DNA of 64,000 nucleotides from Alopecurus myosuroides (GCA_028641055.1 CM054061.1:34874421-34938420), one strand, 5' to 3'; shown: positions 23,329 to 33,708, counted from the first letter of the stretch. Notes: generated by a model from the letters alone, not told the origin. Numbers and translations are program-made.

Positions 23329-23766
23329 ATGGAAAACATCTTTTGTTTTCGGAATGTCCATACTGCAAAGTCGATGTTCCACTCCACGTCACCCATGAAG
23401 CTTGTCAGGTTGTACAAAAGCAAGACACATGACCAAGTCAATCTGATCAAATCCTCGGGCTACAGAGGACTTGTGGAAATCAAGTGTTCCAAACTACCGC
23501 CAGACCTATGCAAGTTTTTGATAAAAAGTTTTGTTCCATTATCCTGCACGTTTGTTTTTTCGGAGAGAGGATCAATCGATGTCACAGAAACAGCTATGCA
23601 GGAGGTAATGGGAGTTCCACAGGGTGAATTGGATGTCCGCTATGAGATGGATGCTGATGCTACATCCTTCATGAACCAGCAAACATGCAATACATGCAAG
23701 TTGCAGCCGAAAATAGCTTTGTTAGAGAAGAAACTAGCAGCCATGAGGACAACTGACCGCACATAG
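23329..23766 (+). CDS. captured N-terminal fragment of a multicopy grass protein (segment A)
   Basis: An open 145-residue frame starting MENIFCFRNVHTAK. It contains LVRLYKSKTHDQVNLIKSSG, KLPPDLCKFLIKSF and SIDVTETAMQEVMGVPQGEL, which resemble the N-terminal part of grass proteins of the DUF1985/plant-mobile-domain kind, often joined to a Ulp1 domain further on. The assignment is from pattern memory. The downstream domain is absent: 100 bases later an antisense LINE fragment begins. The B copy carries a one-base insertion in a T-run. Confidence 0.45.
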   Translation: MENIFCFRNVHTAKSMFHSTSPMKLVRLYKSKTHDQVNLIKSSGYRGLVEIKCSKLPPDLCKFLIKSFVPLSCTFVFSERGSIDVTETAMQEVMGVPQGELDVRYEMDADATSFMNQQTCNTCKLQPKIALLEKKLAAMRTTDRT

Positions 23767-23868
23767 TGACCTCACCGCGTGGCGCTGCCATGCCATTCTG
23801 AAAGTGTCCAACCTCGTCGACCATATATTGATCGAGCTTCCTTTGCCCCCGTTTCTTGATACCTTGTT

Positions 23869-24870
23869 TTAGTGCTTCACGACCATAGCACACCAAGTTT
23901 GAGAGCCGTTCTTCTTTTTTACCGCCGCTAGAAAATTCCCATTGTGGAAATATTTTCCTTTTAGAATTTTACTACATAAGGTGGAAGGGTTTGTGAGAAG
24001 CCTCCAGCCTTGTTTCGCTAGTATTGCCTGGATGAATTTCTGGAGATCTCTAAATCCCAGTCCTCCAAGAGTTTTTGGGATGGACACTTCAGAACATTTC
24101 CGCCAATAGATCTTGTTATTCTGTTCATCTCCACCCCAGCAATATCGAGAAATATAATTGGTAATCTTCTTACATGTGTTGGCTGAAAGCTTGAAGAAGG
24201 TCACGGAATAGGTTGGTATAGCTTGCGCCACCGCTTTAAACATAACTTTTGAACCTGCACCACTGAGTTTCTTGGCAATTCCTTCATTAAACAACTTCTT
24301 CTCCTTTAAAACAATGTGTTCAAAAGCTGAGTTACTTGACCTCCCCACAGCTGTTGGCAATCCGAGATTTTTCTCCATCATAGCCTCTCTTTTGATTCTC
24401 AATACATTATGCATTACTTTCTTGACCGAGGTGTCAATAGTGGATTTATCTTTATTCGCCATTTGACTCGAACCTCTCTCGTATTGATCTAAATATCATT
24501 CGGCCGGTTGGCAGCCCCTTCGCTCATTTGTGAGAATATAACACAATATCAGCAATCATTAAATAAGATAGCCATGGGAGTAATTTCATATTCGGATTCC
24601 TCTACAAACAAATTGGGGGGCACTTCCTTTCAACATACAACTCAACCCTCAAAGCATAATAGGAATAAATATGGACAAATCGGGTCACCTTGCCTAATAC
24701 CCCGAGTGGGTTTGAAAGGCGCCGAGAACTGTTCATTAACTCTAACAGTGACTGAAACTGTTTCTACACAGGGGATGACCCGATCGATCCACCATTGGTC
24801 GAAACCAAATTTCTTCATTAATGCACGGAAGTATCTCCACTCGACATGGTCATATGCCTTTGCAATGTCT
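23869..24870 (-). mobile_element. LINE ORF2 fragment, antisense (segment A)
   Basis: On the minus strand a reverse transcriptase piece at about 24870-24645 (KAYDHVEW, TRGIRQGDPICPYLFLLC) is followed by the post-RT region at 24462-23869 (AVAQAIPTYSVTFFKLS, YISRYCWGGDEQNNKIYWRKCSEVSIPKTLGGLGFRDLQ). Frames are interrupted between them. Its 5' side is fused directly to a truncated Copia LTR. Confidence 0.75.
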
Positions 24871-25800
24871 TGTATTCCATGGGGGTCAAAGGCCACAATA
24901 TATAGTTCATGTGCATGTGACAATACACATGAAACCCCCTGTCTAATAGGAAAAAAATATAATATACAATTATCTCTCTAACACCCCCTCCCTCAGCCCA
25001 AACTCATGGTGGATCCACAACACTGAATTTGGAGATGAAAAGGACTATGGTGCGCTCTAGTCTGGGCCTTCTGGAGAAGTCCGCCAACTGTAACTCTGAA
25101 GGCACAAATTGGAGAGCAATAATTTGATCCTGCACACTAGCACGGACAAAAGAAGCATCAACACCAATATGCTTGGTAAGCTCATGCTTCACAGGGTAAC
25201 GTGCAATATTGATAGCACATGTCCTATTAGACAATAGAGTCGTGGGTGTCGTAACGAAGACACCAAAATCTGCAAGTAACCACCGTATCCAAGTCATCCC
25301 AGTAGTAAAAAGAGCTATAGCTCGCAGCACAGCCTCTGCACTCGAACTGGAAACTGCAGTCTGCTTCTTTGTCTTCTAGGCAATGAGAGAACCACCAAAA
25401 AAAACAAAGTAAGAAGAAAGTGAACGGCGATCCAAAGGATCACCAGCCCACGTGGCATCGGGGTAGGATTAGAGCTGTAACGAGCTGAAATGAGGAAAGA
25501 ACAGATAAAGAGAGATCGTTCCACGAAAATAGCGTAGAAAGCGAGGAAGGTGACTATACTGAACCGAAGTGGGAGTAAAAACAAACCGACTTAGAATATG
25601 AACGGAATCTGAAATATCAGCGCGATTAACAACAAAATAGACAAGACTCCCGACAAGATGTCGATAACGAGTCGGGTTAGAGAGAGGATGCTCATCCTTA
25701 GGTTTGTCCACAAGGCTACATACCGGATTGCTACGTGGTCTCTCCTACTACCACAAGACCAACGACCTTTTATGAAAGATTGATGCAACCGTTATTGGCA
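24871..25800 (-). mobile_element. Copia retrotransposon 3' fragment with truncated LTR (segment A)
   Basis: On the minus strand, the end of a Copia-type polyprotein: a region with ADISDSVHILSRF (25711-25472), a piece near 25440, and an RNase H end at 25330-25004 with CAINIARYPVKHELTKHIGV and QLADFSRRP. A polypurine tract (gagggaggggg, 24984-24997) follows, then TGTTAGAGAG as the start of the 3' LTR at 24983, cut after about 113 bases. Frameshifts make it non-functional. Confidence 0.75.
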
Positions 25801-26162
25801 GTGGTCCGAGCCATCCTCGGCTCCAATGGGTGGTAGCATGATCGAAGGATTTGGGCGACTTAGAGTGATCAATACTTGTGTTACTTTCTTCAAAGTGGCT
25901 GGCTGTAGCCATTTTGGACATGTTTTTATTCTTCCTTTTGTATTGTACTTTTATGACTATTCAAAAATTGCAATAAAATGTCGTGGCGGCAACGAAGAAA
26001 ATGTGCAAAACCGCAGAGCTGCTAGCCGGCCATCTTATACCACAATTTTTACCTTTTTTCTGTTTTTCAATTTTCCTATTCTTTTTAACATTTTTTATCT
26101 TATTTTCAGGCCACATACTAGCAAAAGAAAGACGCTAAAGGAGAAAAGAAGAATCTGTTAGA

Positions 26163-26663
26163 ATTTTTTTTTTGACGATTAAATGGCAGGAGTTCTGCCC
26201 ATGCATTATAGAAGGGGGAAATACTTACAGACCTGCGAACAGGTGGTACAGGAAAATAAAGAGAAAAAAGGTAGGTCACCCAAACTGGGGACCTAGAGTA
26301 GAGAAATTACTCCCAAAAGGCCTCGCTAATGAGGCCGAAGTCATCGTTTATCAAGCTCAAAACAGCCCGAGGGTTCATCGATTTAGCTTGGAAGATACGT
26401 CTGTTCCTCTCGTTCCAAATGTGCCAGACAGCGTATGCCGCGAAGGCACACTCCTTCCGCCTGAAGTCCTTTGCTCATGTGGTGCTGATCTGCCGCCACC
26501 AGCCGCTCACCGTATCGCATGAAAGGCCGATCAACTCGACCCTGGGCATGATGTGAGCAGCGAGCTGCCAGACCTCCTTGGCAAAGCCGCAGCCCAAAAC
26601 GAGATGGGCGGCCGTTTCTAGTTCCTGATCGCAGAAGCAGCAAGAGCTATCGTGAGGCCAGCC
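26163..26663 (-). mobile_element. LINE 3'-terminal fragment, antisense (segment A)
   Basis: A minus-strand fragment with zf-RVT-type Cys/His residues and a terminal (T)n on the plus strand at 26164-26173, i.e. a poly(A) tail in LINE orientation. The better-preserved B copy encodes CCFCDQEPETAAHLDLGC and VWHIWNERNRRIF. A CACTA-type end interrupts it at 26664. Confidence 0.65.
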
Positions 26664-28103
26664 CAGTACTAGATATTCCCTTATAGCCGAGGGCCGAATT
26701 ACCGTCGGTTATTTTAGTTCATCGTCAGGTAGACTTATATCCGATGGTTAACCGTCGGAAATCTCCTGTCGGCTATGCTTGGTCGGCCTATTCCCTTCTT
26801 TTGGGCTTTGTCCCTATATGTAACGGGCTATTCCCATTGGGCCTAGAAGCCTGATTCGGCCATGCTGTTGGGCTGTCACGGCTCCACTGTTTTTTTTTCT
26901 TTTCTTATTATTCGTTTATAACTTTTAATTTGAACTCCAATTTGAACCAAATAAATTTTATATTTTTTATAAAGATGTCCTATATCATTATGGATTATTT
27001 AGGACTGTTTTTATTCACAAATAAAATACAAAATACCTCAAAGATTATATATTATTTATTTGATTCGTTTGAATCTTTTTCCCTATGTCAGAACATGGCC
27101 AAAATTGTCGGCACTACGGTTCGTACCTAGGTGTTTAATCTAGCCAAAATCCTGGTCCGCCTCTGTTTAATCTAGCCAAAATCCTAGTAAACCTCAGTTT
27201 AATCCTGATATACCCCATTTGGCCCGAAAGCCATGAATGTTCGTAGATGATACCTCATTTCTGTGATCACTTTTTCGCGATAATTGTCGTATTCCAAGTT
27301 TATTATTTTTTATGGTTACTAGGTCACATATGATGACACATTGCTAAGGTTATCCAGTTTTTAATTTTTTTTAACATGTTTTGAACCTTTTATGTCGATT
27401 TCGGAGTACGGTCAAATCTTGGTGTATCTGTGATCACTACTAGATATTCCCTTATAGCCGAGGGCCGAATTACCGTGGTTATTTTAGTTTATCGTCGAGT
27501 AAACTTATATCCGATGGTTAACCGTCGGAAATCTCCTGTCGGCTATGCTTGGTCGGCCATTAGTGTGATAGGCGACGGTACGTTCGGGTAATATATTTTC
27601 TAAGGGTAAGTACCCAACGGTGAGCCGTAGGTCATGTTTCAGTCATCAACCACCTGGCAATAATCAGCGACACTTATAGCCGATTGTTCCCCGTAGGTTA
27701 TATATTTTCCAAGGGTTACTGCATCCTCTCGGTTTTTGTTGTAATCAACAACACAATTGGCCCGCGGGAGTTAATTATAACCAACTAGGTAGATTAATGA
27801 ATTATGGACGATAAATAATATTTGGGCCTAAGAATCAAATTAGGCCGATTTTGTTATTGGTTTGCTTTCCCTTTATTTAGCTCATAATATTATCCGGGAC
27901 ACAGAGGTGGTATCGGCAACTCCTTGTCGTTGTAGTCGCCTCCTATTTACAGAGAAACAAGAGATCAAAGCCTGCCAATACGTGATCTTGTCATCGTGAC
28001 CACTGCACGCCACGGCCATTGGCTCCAATTAGTACAAATAGGAACTGGCACAAAATTCAAAGACAATTGACTAGTAGATTATTTAGTTGAATTGATTAGT
28101 AGT
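26664..28103. other. region between segment A and CACTA-3, with two CACTA-type ends
   Basis: Two direct copies of a CACTA-type terminus, CA(G/C)TACTAGATATTCCC followed by GTCGG-containing sub-terminal repeats, begin at 26664 and 27435. Between them the sequence (about 26880-27340) resembles 46700-47450. Neither has a matching opposite end. There is no coding sequence. Confidence 0.55.
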
Positions 28104-28257
28104 CACTGGTAGAAAATAGGCCTTCGGTACGCCCCCATTAGTCCCCAAAATAATGGACCCGCGACCATAGGGGTCTTTAGTCACGGTTCGGGACGAGACC
28201 CGTGACCAATAGTCTGGGCCCAGCGCGCTCGGCCCACAGCTGGCGGAGGGGAGGGGC

Positions 28258-28380
28258 TTTAGTCCCGGTTGGCCAGACCAACTGGGACTAATAGGTCCTC
28301 GGGCCGGCCCCACGGCCTTTAGCCGCGGTTGTCCAGGTGAACCGGGACTAAAGGCCCATCCCTATATATAGGACTCAGCT
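28258..28380 (+). promoter_or_regulatory. TNP2 promoter with sub-terminal hairpins
   Basis: Inverted repeats at 28258-28292 (TTTAGTCCCGGTTGG / CCAACTGGGACTAA) and about 28317-28352 lie just before a TATA box, ctatatata, at 28371-28379. Transcription would start in the left sub-terminus, and an intron probably ends at gcag immediately before the ATG at 28634. Confidence 0.6.
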
Positions 28381-28633
28381 CGCTGCACTTGGCCACATTT
28401 GCTCACAATATTCACAAGGGGGTGGTGGGTATGCTTTTGGTTCCTACTATGCACACAAGGTGTTCGATGAAATGCCCGATAGCATGAAACACACTTGAGC
28501 GTTTTCATTTATTTTACCTCCGTGATCGCGGTTAGCAACTTGAACCTTTCATGATTTGTATTATTTCCAGCTAGCTAGTTAGTTTAACAGATGCATGATG
28601 GTTAATTATATACTTTATATAATAATAATGCAG

Positions 28634-31600
28634 ATGAATCGGCAATGGATGTACGGTAACCGACTCTCCGGCGAGTTCACTACGGGTTTGAAAGATTTCC
28701 TCGTAGTGGCAAATGCGAACAAGCAGCGAGGTTTTATTATCTGTCCATGTGCTGAATGTAAGAATGAGAAGGGTCACTCCTCCTCAAGAGTCGTTCACAT
28801 GCACCTGCTTCGGCACGGTTTCATGCCAAGCTATAATTGTTGGACCAAGCATGGAGAAAGAGGGGTTAGAATAGAAGAAGATGAAGAAGAGGATGATATC
28901 GATTTCAACTATCATGACCTTTTCGGTGATACTTTCATGGAGGATGATGCTGAAGGTGGGGAAGGGTTTGGTGAAGGTGAAGAAGAGGCACATGATGAGC
29001 CCGCTGATGATCTTGGTCGGACCATTGCTGATGCACGGAGACGCTGCGAAACTGACAAGGAGAGGGAGAATTTGGATTGCATGTTAGAGGATCACACGAA
29101 GTCACTGTACCCAGGATGCGACAATAGTCTGAAAAAGCTGGGCTCCACACTGGATTTGCTGAAATGGAAGGCACGGGAAGGTGTAGCTGACTCATCATTT
29201 GAAAATTTGCTGAAAATGTTGAAGAATATGTTTCCGAAGAATAACGAGTTGCCCGCCAGTACGTACGAAGCAAAGAAGGTTGTGTGCCCTCTAGGTTTAG
29301 AGATTCTGAAGATACATGCATGCATTAACGACTGCGTCCTCTACCGCGGTGCATACGAGGATTTGAATGAATGTCCTGTATGCACTGCATTGCGTTATAA
29401 GATCAGAGGCGATGACCCTGGTGACGATGTTGAGGGCGAGAAACCCAGGAAGAGGGTTCCCGCCAAGGTGATGTGGTATGCTCCTATAATACCTCGGTTG
29501 AAACGCCTGTTTAGGAACAAAGAGCATGCCAAGTTGTTGCGATGGCACAAAGAGGACCGTAAGTCCGACGGGGAGTTGAGACACCCCGCTGATGGAACGC
29601 AATGGAGAAAGATCGACAGAGAGTTCAAAGATTTTGCAGCTGACGCAAGGAACATAAGATTTGGTCTAAGTACTGATTGCATGAATCCTTTTGGCGAGCA
29701 GAGCTCCAGCCATAGCACCTGGCCCGTGACTCTATGCATCTACAACCTTCCTCCTTGGTTGTGCATGAAGCGGAAGTTCATTATGATGCCAGTGCTCATC
29801 CAAGGTCCGAAGCAACCCGGCAACGACATCGATGTGTACCTAAGGCCATTAGTTGATGAACTTTTACAATTGTGGGGCAAACCTGGTGTACCTGTGTGGG
29901 ATGAGCACAAAGAAGAGGAATTTAACCTACGAGCGTTGCTTTTTGTAACCATCAACGATTGGCCTGCTCTCAGTAACCTTTCGGGACAGTCAAATAAGGG
30001 ATACAAAGCATGCACGCACTGCTTACATGAGACTGAAAGTGTATTTTTGGATAATTGTAGGAAGAACGTGTACCTGGGTCATCGTCGATTTCTTCCCCGA
30101 AATCATAACGTAAGAAAGAAAGGCAAGCATTTCAATGGCAAGGCAGATCACCGGCCGAAGCCTGCGGAACGTACTGGAGCTGAGATATTTGATATGGTCA
30201 AGGATTTGAATGTCATCTTTGGAAAGGGTACTGGCGGACAATCAGTTCCGCAGGGAGTTGACGGGCACGTACCCATGTGGAAAAAGAAATCGATATTTTG
30301 GGAGCTACAGTATTGGAAAGTCCTAGATGTCCGCTCTGCAATCAACGTGATGCATGTTACGAAGAATGTTTGCGTGAACCTGCTAAGCTTCTTGGGCGTG
30401 TATGGGAAGACAAAGGATACAAAGGAAGCACGGCGGGATCAGCAACTTTTGAAAGACCCAGATGACCGGCATCCGGAATGGTTTCAAGGTTGTGCCAGCT
30501 ACGCTCTTACGAAAGAAGAGAAGGTCATTTTTTTTGAATGCCTGAGCAGTATGAAGGTCCCGTCTGGCTTCTTGTCGAATATAAAGGGAATAATAAACAT
30601 GGCGGACAAAAAGTTCCAAAACCTGAAGTCTCACGACTGCCACGTGATTATGACGCAATTGCTTCCGATTGCTTTGAGGGGCCTCCTACAGGAAAATGTT
30701 CGAGTAGCCATTGTGAAGCTGTGTGCATTCCTCAATGCAATCTCTCAGAAGGTAATCAGTCCAGAAGATCTACCACGGTTACAGAACGATGTGGTCCAAT
30801 GTTTTGTCAGTTTCGAGTTGCTGTTTCCACCATCCTTCTTCGATATTATGACACACCTCCTGGTCCACCTAGTCGAAGAGATTTCCATTCTCGGTCCTGT
30901 ATTTCTACACAATATGTTCCCCTTCGAGAGGTTTATGGGAGTATTAAAGAAATATGTTCGTAACCGTGCTAGGCCAGAAGGAAGCATCGTAAAGGGCTAT
31001 GGAAATGAGGAGGTAATTGAGTTCTGTATTGACTATGATCCTGACCTTAAGCCGATTGGTATTCCTCAATCGCGGCACGAGGGGAGACTAAGTGGAAGAG
31101 GCACGATCGGAAGGAAATCAACGATATGTATGGACGGTCATTCTATGACTGAAGCACACTACACAGTTCTGCAAAATTCGAGCTTGGTGGCTCCGTACTT
31201 CGAGCAACACAAGAATATTTTACGCTCGAACAACCCGGGGAAGCCTGAATCATTGATTAGAAAGGCCCACATGGAGACTTTCGGCAGTTGGTTGCGAAAA
31301 CATTTAATGAATGACAATGATGTTGAAGATCAGCTGTACATGTTGGCCAAGACACCATCTTCGACTATAACGACTTTCCAAGGGTACGAGATTAATGGGA
31401 ATACATTTTACATGATCTCCCAAGATAAAAAGAGCACCAACCAAAACAGTGGTGTCCGCTTTGATGCAGCAACCGAGATTGGGCAAAAGGTCACATATTA
31501 TGGTTACATAGAGGAGATATGGGAACTTTACTATGGACCCGCTTTTAAGGTCCCTTTGTTCCGGTGCAAATGGTTCAAGCTAACAGGAGGTGGGGTAAAG

Positions 31601-31975
31601 GTGGACGAGCAATACGGAATGACAATGGTGGATTTCAACAATCTTGGTTACCTTGACGAACCATTCGTCCTAGCCAAAGATGTCGCTCAGGTTTTCTATT
31701 TGAAGGACATGAGTAGCAAACCGAGGAAACGGAAAGATAAGAAAACGATCAGTGCATCATGCGATGATCCAAAGCGTCACATTGTTCTTTCAGGGAAAAG
31801 AAACATCGTGGGAGTGGAGGACAAGACAGACATGTCAGAAGATTATAATATGTTTGGTGAAATTCCGCCCTTCAAAGTGAACTCTGACCCAAGCATTAAG
31901 TTAAATGATGAGGATGCTCCATGGATACGTCCAAATCGTAAGAAAGCGGGGACACAAGGAAGAATTGATGTGTAA
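28634..31975 (+). CDS. tnp2: TNP2-type CACTA transposase
   Basis: A single 1,113-residue frame from MNRQWMYGNRLSG to TAA. I preferred this Met to the one at 28595 because a cag acceptor directly precedes it and the protein then begins like other TNP2 proteins. In order: a transposase-associated Cys/His domain (about 3-75), an acidic spacer (80-135), the TNP2 catalytic region (about 290-590, with NLPPWLCMKRKFIMMPVLIQ and GPKQPGNDIDVYL), DUF4218 (about 660-800, FPFERFMGVLKKYVRNRARPE) and DUF4216 (about 955-1035, GYIEEIWELYYGP). TNP2 cuts at the ends of the element. Two positions are odd: the STDG motif reads STDC (Asp348-Cys349), and the usual IDVMH reads INVMH (Asn571). The frame is intact, but activity may be lost. 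Confidence 0.93.
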   Translation: MNRQWMYGNRLSGEFTTGLKDFLVVANANKQRGFIICPCAECKNEKGHSSSRVVHMHLLRHGFMPSYNCWTKHGERGVRIEEDEEEDDIDFNYHDLFGDTFMEDDAEGGEGFGEGEEEAHDEPADDLGRTIADARRRCETDKERENLDCMLEDHTKSLYPGCDNSLKKLGSTLDLLKWKAREGVADSSFENLLKMLKNMFPKNNELPASTYEAKKVVCPLGLEILKIHACINDCVLYRGAYEDLNECPVCTALRYKIRGDDPGDDVEGEKPRKRVPAKVMWYAPIIPRLKRLFRNKEHAKLLRWHKEDRKSDGELRHPADGTQWRKIDREFKDFAADARNIRFGLSTDCMNPFGEQSSSHSTWPVTLCIYNLPPWLCMKRKFIMMPVLIQGPKQPGNDIDVYLRPLVDELLQLWGKPGVPVWDEHKEEEFNLRALLFVTINDWPALSNLSGQSNKGYKACTHCLHETESVFLDNCRKNVYLGHRRFLPRNHNVRKKGKHFNGKADHRPKPAERTGAEIFDMVKDLNVIFGKGTGGQSVPQGVDGHVPMWKKKSIFWELQYWKVLDVRSAINVMHVTKNVCVNLLSFLGVYGKTKDTKEARRDQQLLKDPDDRHPEWFQGCASYALTKEEKVIFFECLSSMKVPSGFLSNIKGIINMADKKFQNLKSHDCHVIMTQLLPIALRGLLQENVRVAIVKLCAFLNAISQKVISPEDLPRLQNDVVQCFVSFELLFPPSFFDIMTHLLVHLVEEISILGPVFLHNMFPFERFMGVLKKYVRNRARPEGSIVKGYGNEEVIEFCIDYDPDLKPIGIPQSRHEGRLSGRGTIGRKSTICMDGHSMTEAHYTVLQNSSLVAPYFEQHKNILRSNNPGKPESLIRKAHMETFGSWLRKHLMNDNDVEDQLYMLAKTPSSTITTFQGYEINGNTFYMISQDKKSTNQNSGVRFDAATEIGQKVTYYGYIEEIWELYYGPAFKVPLFRCKWFKLTGGGVKVDEQYGMTMVDFNNLGYLDEPFVLAKDVAQVFYLKDMSSKPRKRKDKKTISASCDDPKRHIVLSGKRNIVGVEDKTDMSEDYNMFGEIPPFKVNSDPSIKLNDEDAPWIRPNRKKAGTQGRIDV

Positions 31976-32158
31976 TAATTTATTGTATCAAACTTTGTTG
32001 AATGGATCATGTTTAATGGATCATTTTGAATTATATTATCTCTAATTAATTTATTGTACCAAACTTTTACTAAAAACAGAAAACAGATGCGCTAGCGCGC
32101 CACAGTGTCGCCGGAATGCAAATTCTTTTATTAAAAAGAGAAAACAGACGAACACTAG

Positions 32159-32809
32159 CTACTCCTCGCCGTCGTCGTCGGGGAACTCGTCGGTGACCTC
32201 CTCCGGGTCATCATCGTCGCCGAACTCGTCCGTGACCTCCTCGTCGTCGTCGGAGGTGCATGATGGTATGTCCGAGATAGGCCCCCACCTCGGATCGTCG
32301 GAGGCCCAGACTTCGCCGGCGTGGTCGGCCCGACGAAGCTCTTGCAGCGCCTTCGTCCTGGCCTCCCGAGCGGCATCTAACGCTAGGAGGCGTTCGAGGC
32401 GGCGCTCCGCCCGCTGACCCGCGCGGGTCTGCCAGAGCTCCTCGTCGGCGCTCTTCTCCCCCGGGTTGTTCCGGTAATACTCGCGGACGACGCGGTCTTC
32501 CCTGGCGTCGACTAGGCCCTGAAACGCGCGGTGGCGGAGGTGGAGGTGGTCGGCGGCAGTGATGATCTGCGGCTTCGGCGCCCTGGCCTCCGCTTCCCAG
32601 ACGGTGTGGCAGTCGTTGAAGTTCATTAGCGACCGCGGGCGGTTGAGGCGCCAGGCCGCCGCGTCCCAGGCGCGGGCTGCCTCCGCCGCCGTCGCAAAGG
32701 TGCCGAGGGGGATGCGGTCGTCCCCCCAGCGGATATCTGCGCTGAACATTCCGTTCTGCCGTGCTCGGACGCCGCGGAAGCCGGTGGTGCTGTTCCTCCT
32801 CGGAGGCAT
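32159..32809 (-). CDS. AP2/ERF-domain protein, CACTA cargo (CACTA-3 copy)
   Basis: A single-exon 216-residue frame from MPPRRNSTTGFRG to a long acidic tail. The AP2 domain covers about residues 9-65 (GFRGVRARQNGMFSADI, IPLGTFATAAEAARAWDAAA, RPRSLMNF). The whole protein aligns with the CACTA-2 copy, with scattered substitutions and a longer Asp/Glu tail produced by repeated EEVTDEF units. A minus-strand TATA (gtataaac, 32863-32870) lies about 55 bases upstream, in the same relative place as in CACTA-2. The divergent W-rich gene starts 450 bases away. The longer frame reaching 33100 is not supported, because the conserved Met and TATA lie inside it. Probably a DNA-binding regulator; target unknown. 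Confidence 0.8.
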   Translation of the reverse strand: MPPRRNSTTGFRGVRARQNGMFSADIRWGDDRIPLGTFATAAEAARAWDAAAWRLNRPRSLMNFNDCHTVWEAEARAPKPQIITAADHLHLRHRAFQGLVDAREDRVVREYYRNNPGEKSADEELWQTRAGQRAERRLERLLALDAAREARTKALQELRRADHAGEVWASDDPRWGPISDIPSCTSDDDEEVTDEFGDDDDPEEVTDEFPDDDGEE

Positions 32810-33077
32810 GGTGGAAGCGCGACGGTGCAGAGGGATGGAGAAGAAGCGCTCGAGGCGCGGCAGTTTATACCCATCGGTCCTGGAAAGAAACATTCCACTC
32901 TGGCTCACAGAGTGTTGAGCTAGGGTTTTGACCCATCGGTGAAGAAACATCTCATTCAACGGCTCACAACAGCTGGAAAGAAACACACCCCGGATCCAAG
33001 GAATCACAAGCGGTTGAAAGAAACACACGATCCGTGTGATTCTATCTGATTGGTCGAAACGAAACCCTAATTCCCAT

Positions 33078-33208
33078 GTAGTCCCGGTTGGTGACACCAA
33101 CCGGGACTAAAGGGATGATCCGTTTCCCAATGAAACCCTAACCATTTAGTCCCGGTTGGGGACACCAACCGGGACTAAAAGGATGTTTTCTTCTCAGTAT
33201 ATATATGT
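33078..33208 (+). promoter_or_regulatory. promoter of W-rich cargo gene with two hairpins (CACTA-3)
   Basis: Inverted repeats at 33078-33110 and 33144-33179 on the TAGTCCCGGTTGG core, followed by a TATA box, agtatatatatg, at 33196-33207, about 55 bases before the ATG. Nearly identical in order and spacing to 15951-16086. Confidence 0.6.
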
Positions 33209-33258
33209 ATGCATTGCCACACCATTGGCATAAACACATACAAACTCACCACTCTCTC

Positions 33259-33708
33259 ATGGCTTCTACCGTACCCACTCTAACATTCATCCAGGCGGAG
33301 GCACTTTCCGCCTCGAACTACCCCTGCCCGCCCGGCTACAGTGTTCCCGCCGGTTGGATGCTGAGCGCCGGAGGAGTGCCGGTCCCTCCTCTTCCTCAAG
33401 GTGTGGCACGTCGGGCGGCCATCACGAACCATTACTACCACGAGCTCACGCCGGAGCAGCGGAGGGATCCCAGTTGGCATCCCGATAACCAACATACTTG
33501 GGATGCCTTCTTCATCAATCGGCGTGAGAGGGCGCTCGCCAGGTATGAGGAGGACGGCCTGCCTCCTGGGAACTTTCACGAGGCCGGTCGTCGGCTATGG
33601 TGGTCCGACCGGACTCTACAGAGCGTCATGGACTACATCAGGGCCGGCGATATCCCCCGCCTGCGCTACCCTCAAGCCCAGTCCTGGGCTCTGAATTTTC
33701 TCATGTAG
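33259..33708 (+). CDS. W-rich CACTA cargo protein of unknown function (shortened copy)
   Basis: A 149-residue frame starting MASTVPTLTF. It matches the CACTA-2 protein through RLRYP with few substitutions: the PCPPGYSVPAGWMLSAGG block, HYYHELTPEQRR, HTWDAFFINRRERALARY and GRRLWWSDRTLQSVMDYI are kept. The last part differs: roughly 100 bases coding for the acidic Asp/Tyr tail are replaced by a short stretch ending SWALNFLM and a stop, after which the original 3' sequence (cctaggcaggagtatgac) resumes. A deletion with filler therefore removed the tail. It is divergent from the AP2 gene. No known domain was recognised. Confidence 0.65.
   Translation: MASTVPTLTFIQAEALSASNYPCPPGYSVPAGWMLSAGGVPVPPLPQGVARRAAITNHYYHELTPEQRRDPSWHPDNQHTWDAFFINRRERALARYEEDGLPPGNFHEAGRRLWWSDRTLQSVMDYIRAGDIPRLRYPQAQSWALNFLM

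Larger units (their letters stand above)
20084..26788. repeat. segmental duplication copy A (partner B at 47451-55871)
   Basis: Copy A is collinear with 47451-55871 over its full length, at high identity by eye. Differences: B has a LINE insertion (48153-49626) and about 339 extra bases (50627-50965); A has a MITE at 21241-21509. Shared contents are a GC-rich exon-like block, a hAT-type MITE, a captured gene fragment, two LINE fragments, a Copia fragment and a CACTA end. Confidence 0.9.

Noticed and set aside
28935..31486. Antisense frames under TNP2
   Set aside because: Shadows of the transposase coding sequence.
32810..33100. N-terminal extension of the AP2 frame in CACTA-3
   Set aside because: The conserved Met at 32809 and a TATA box lie inside the extension, and the CACTA-2 copy does not share it.
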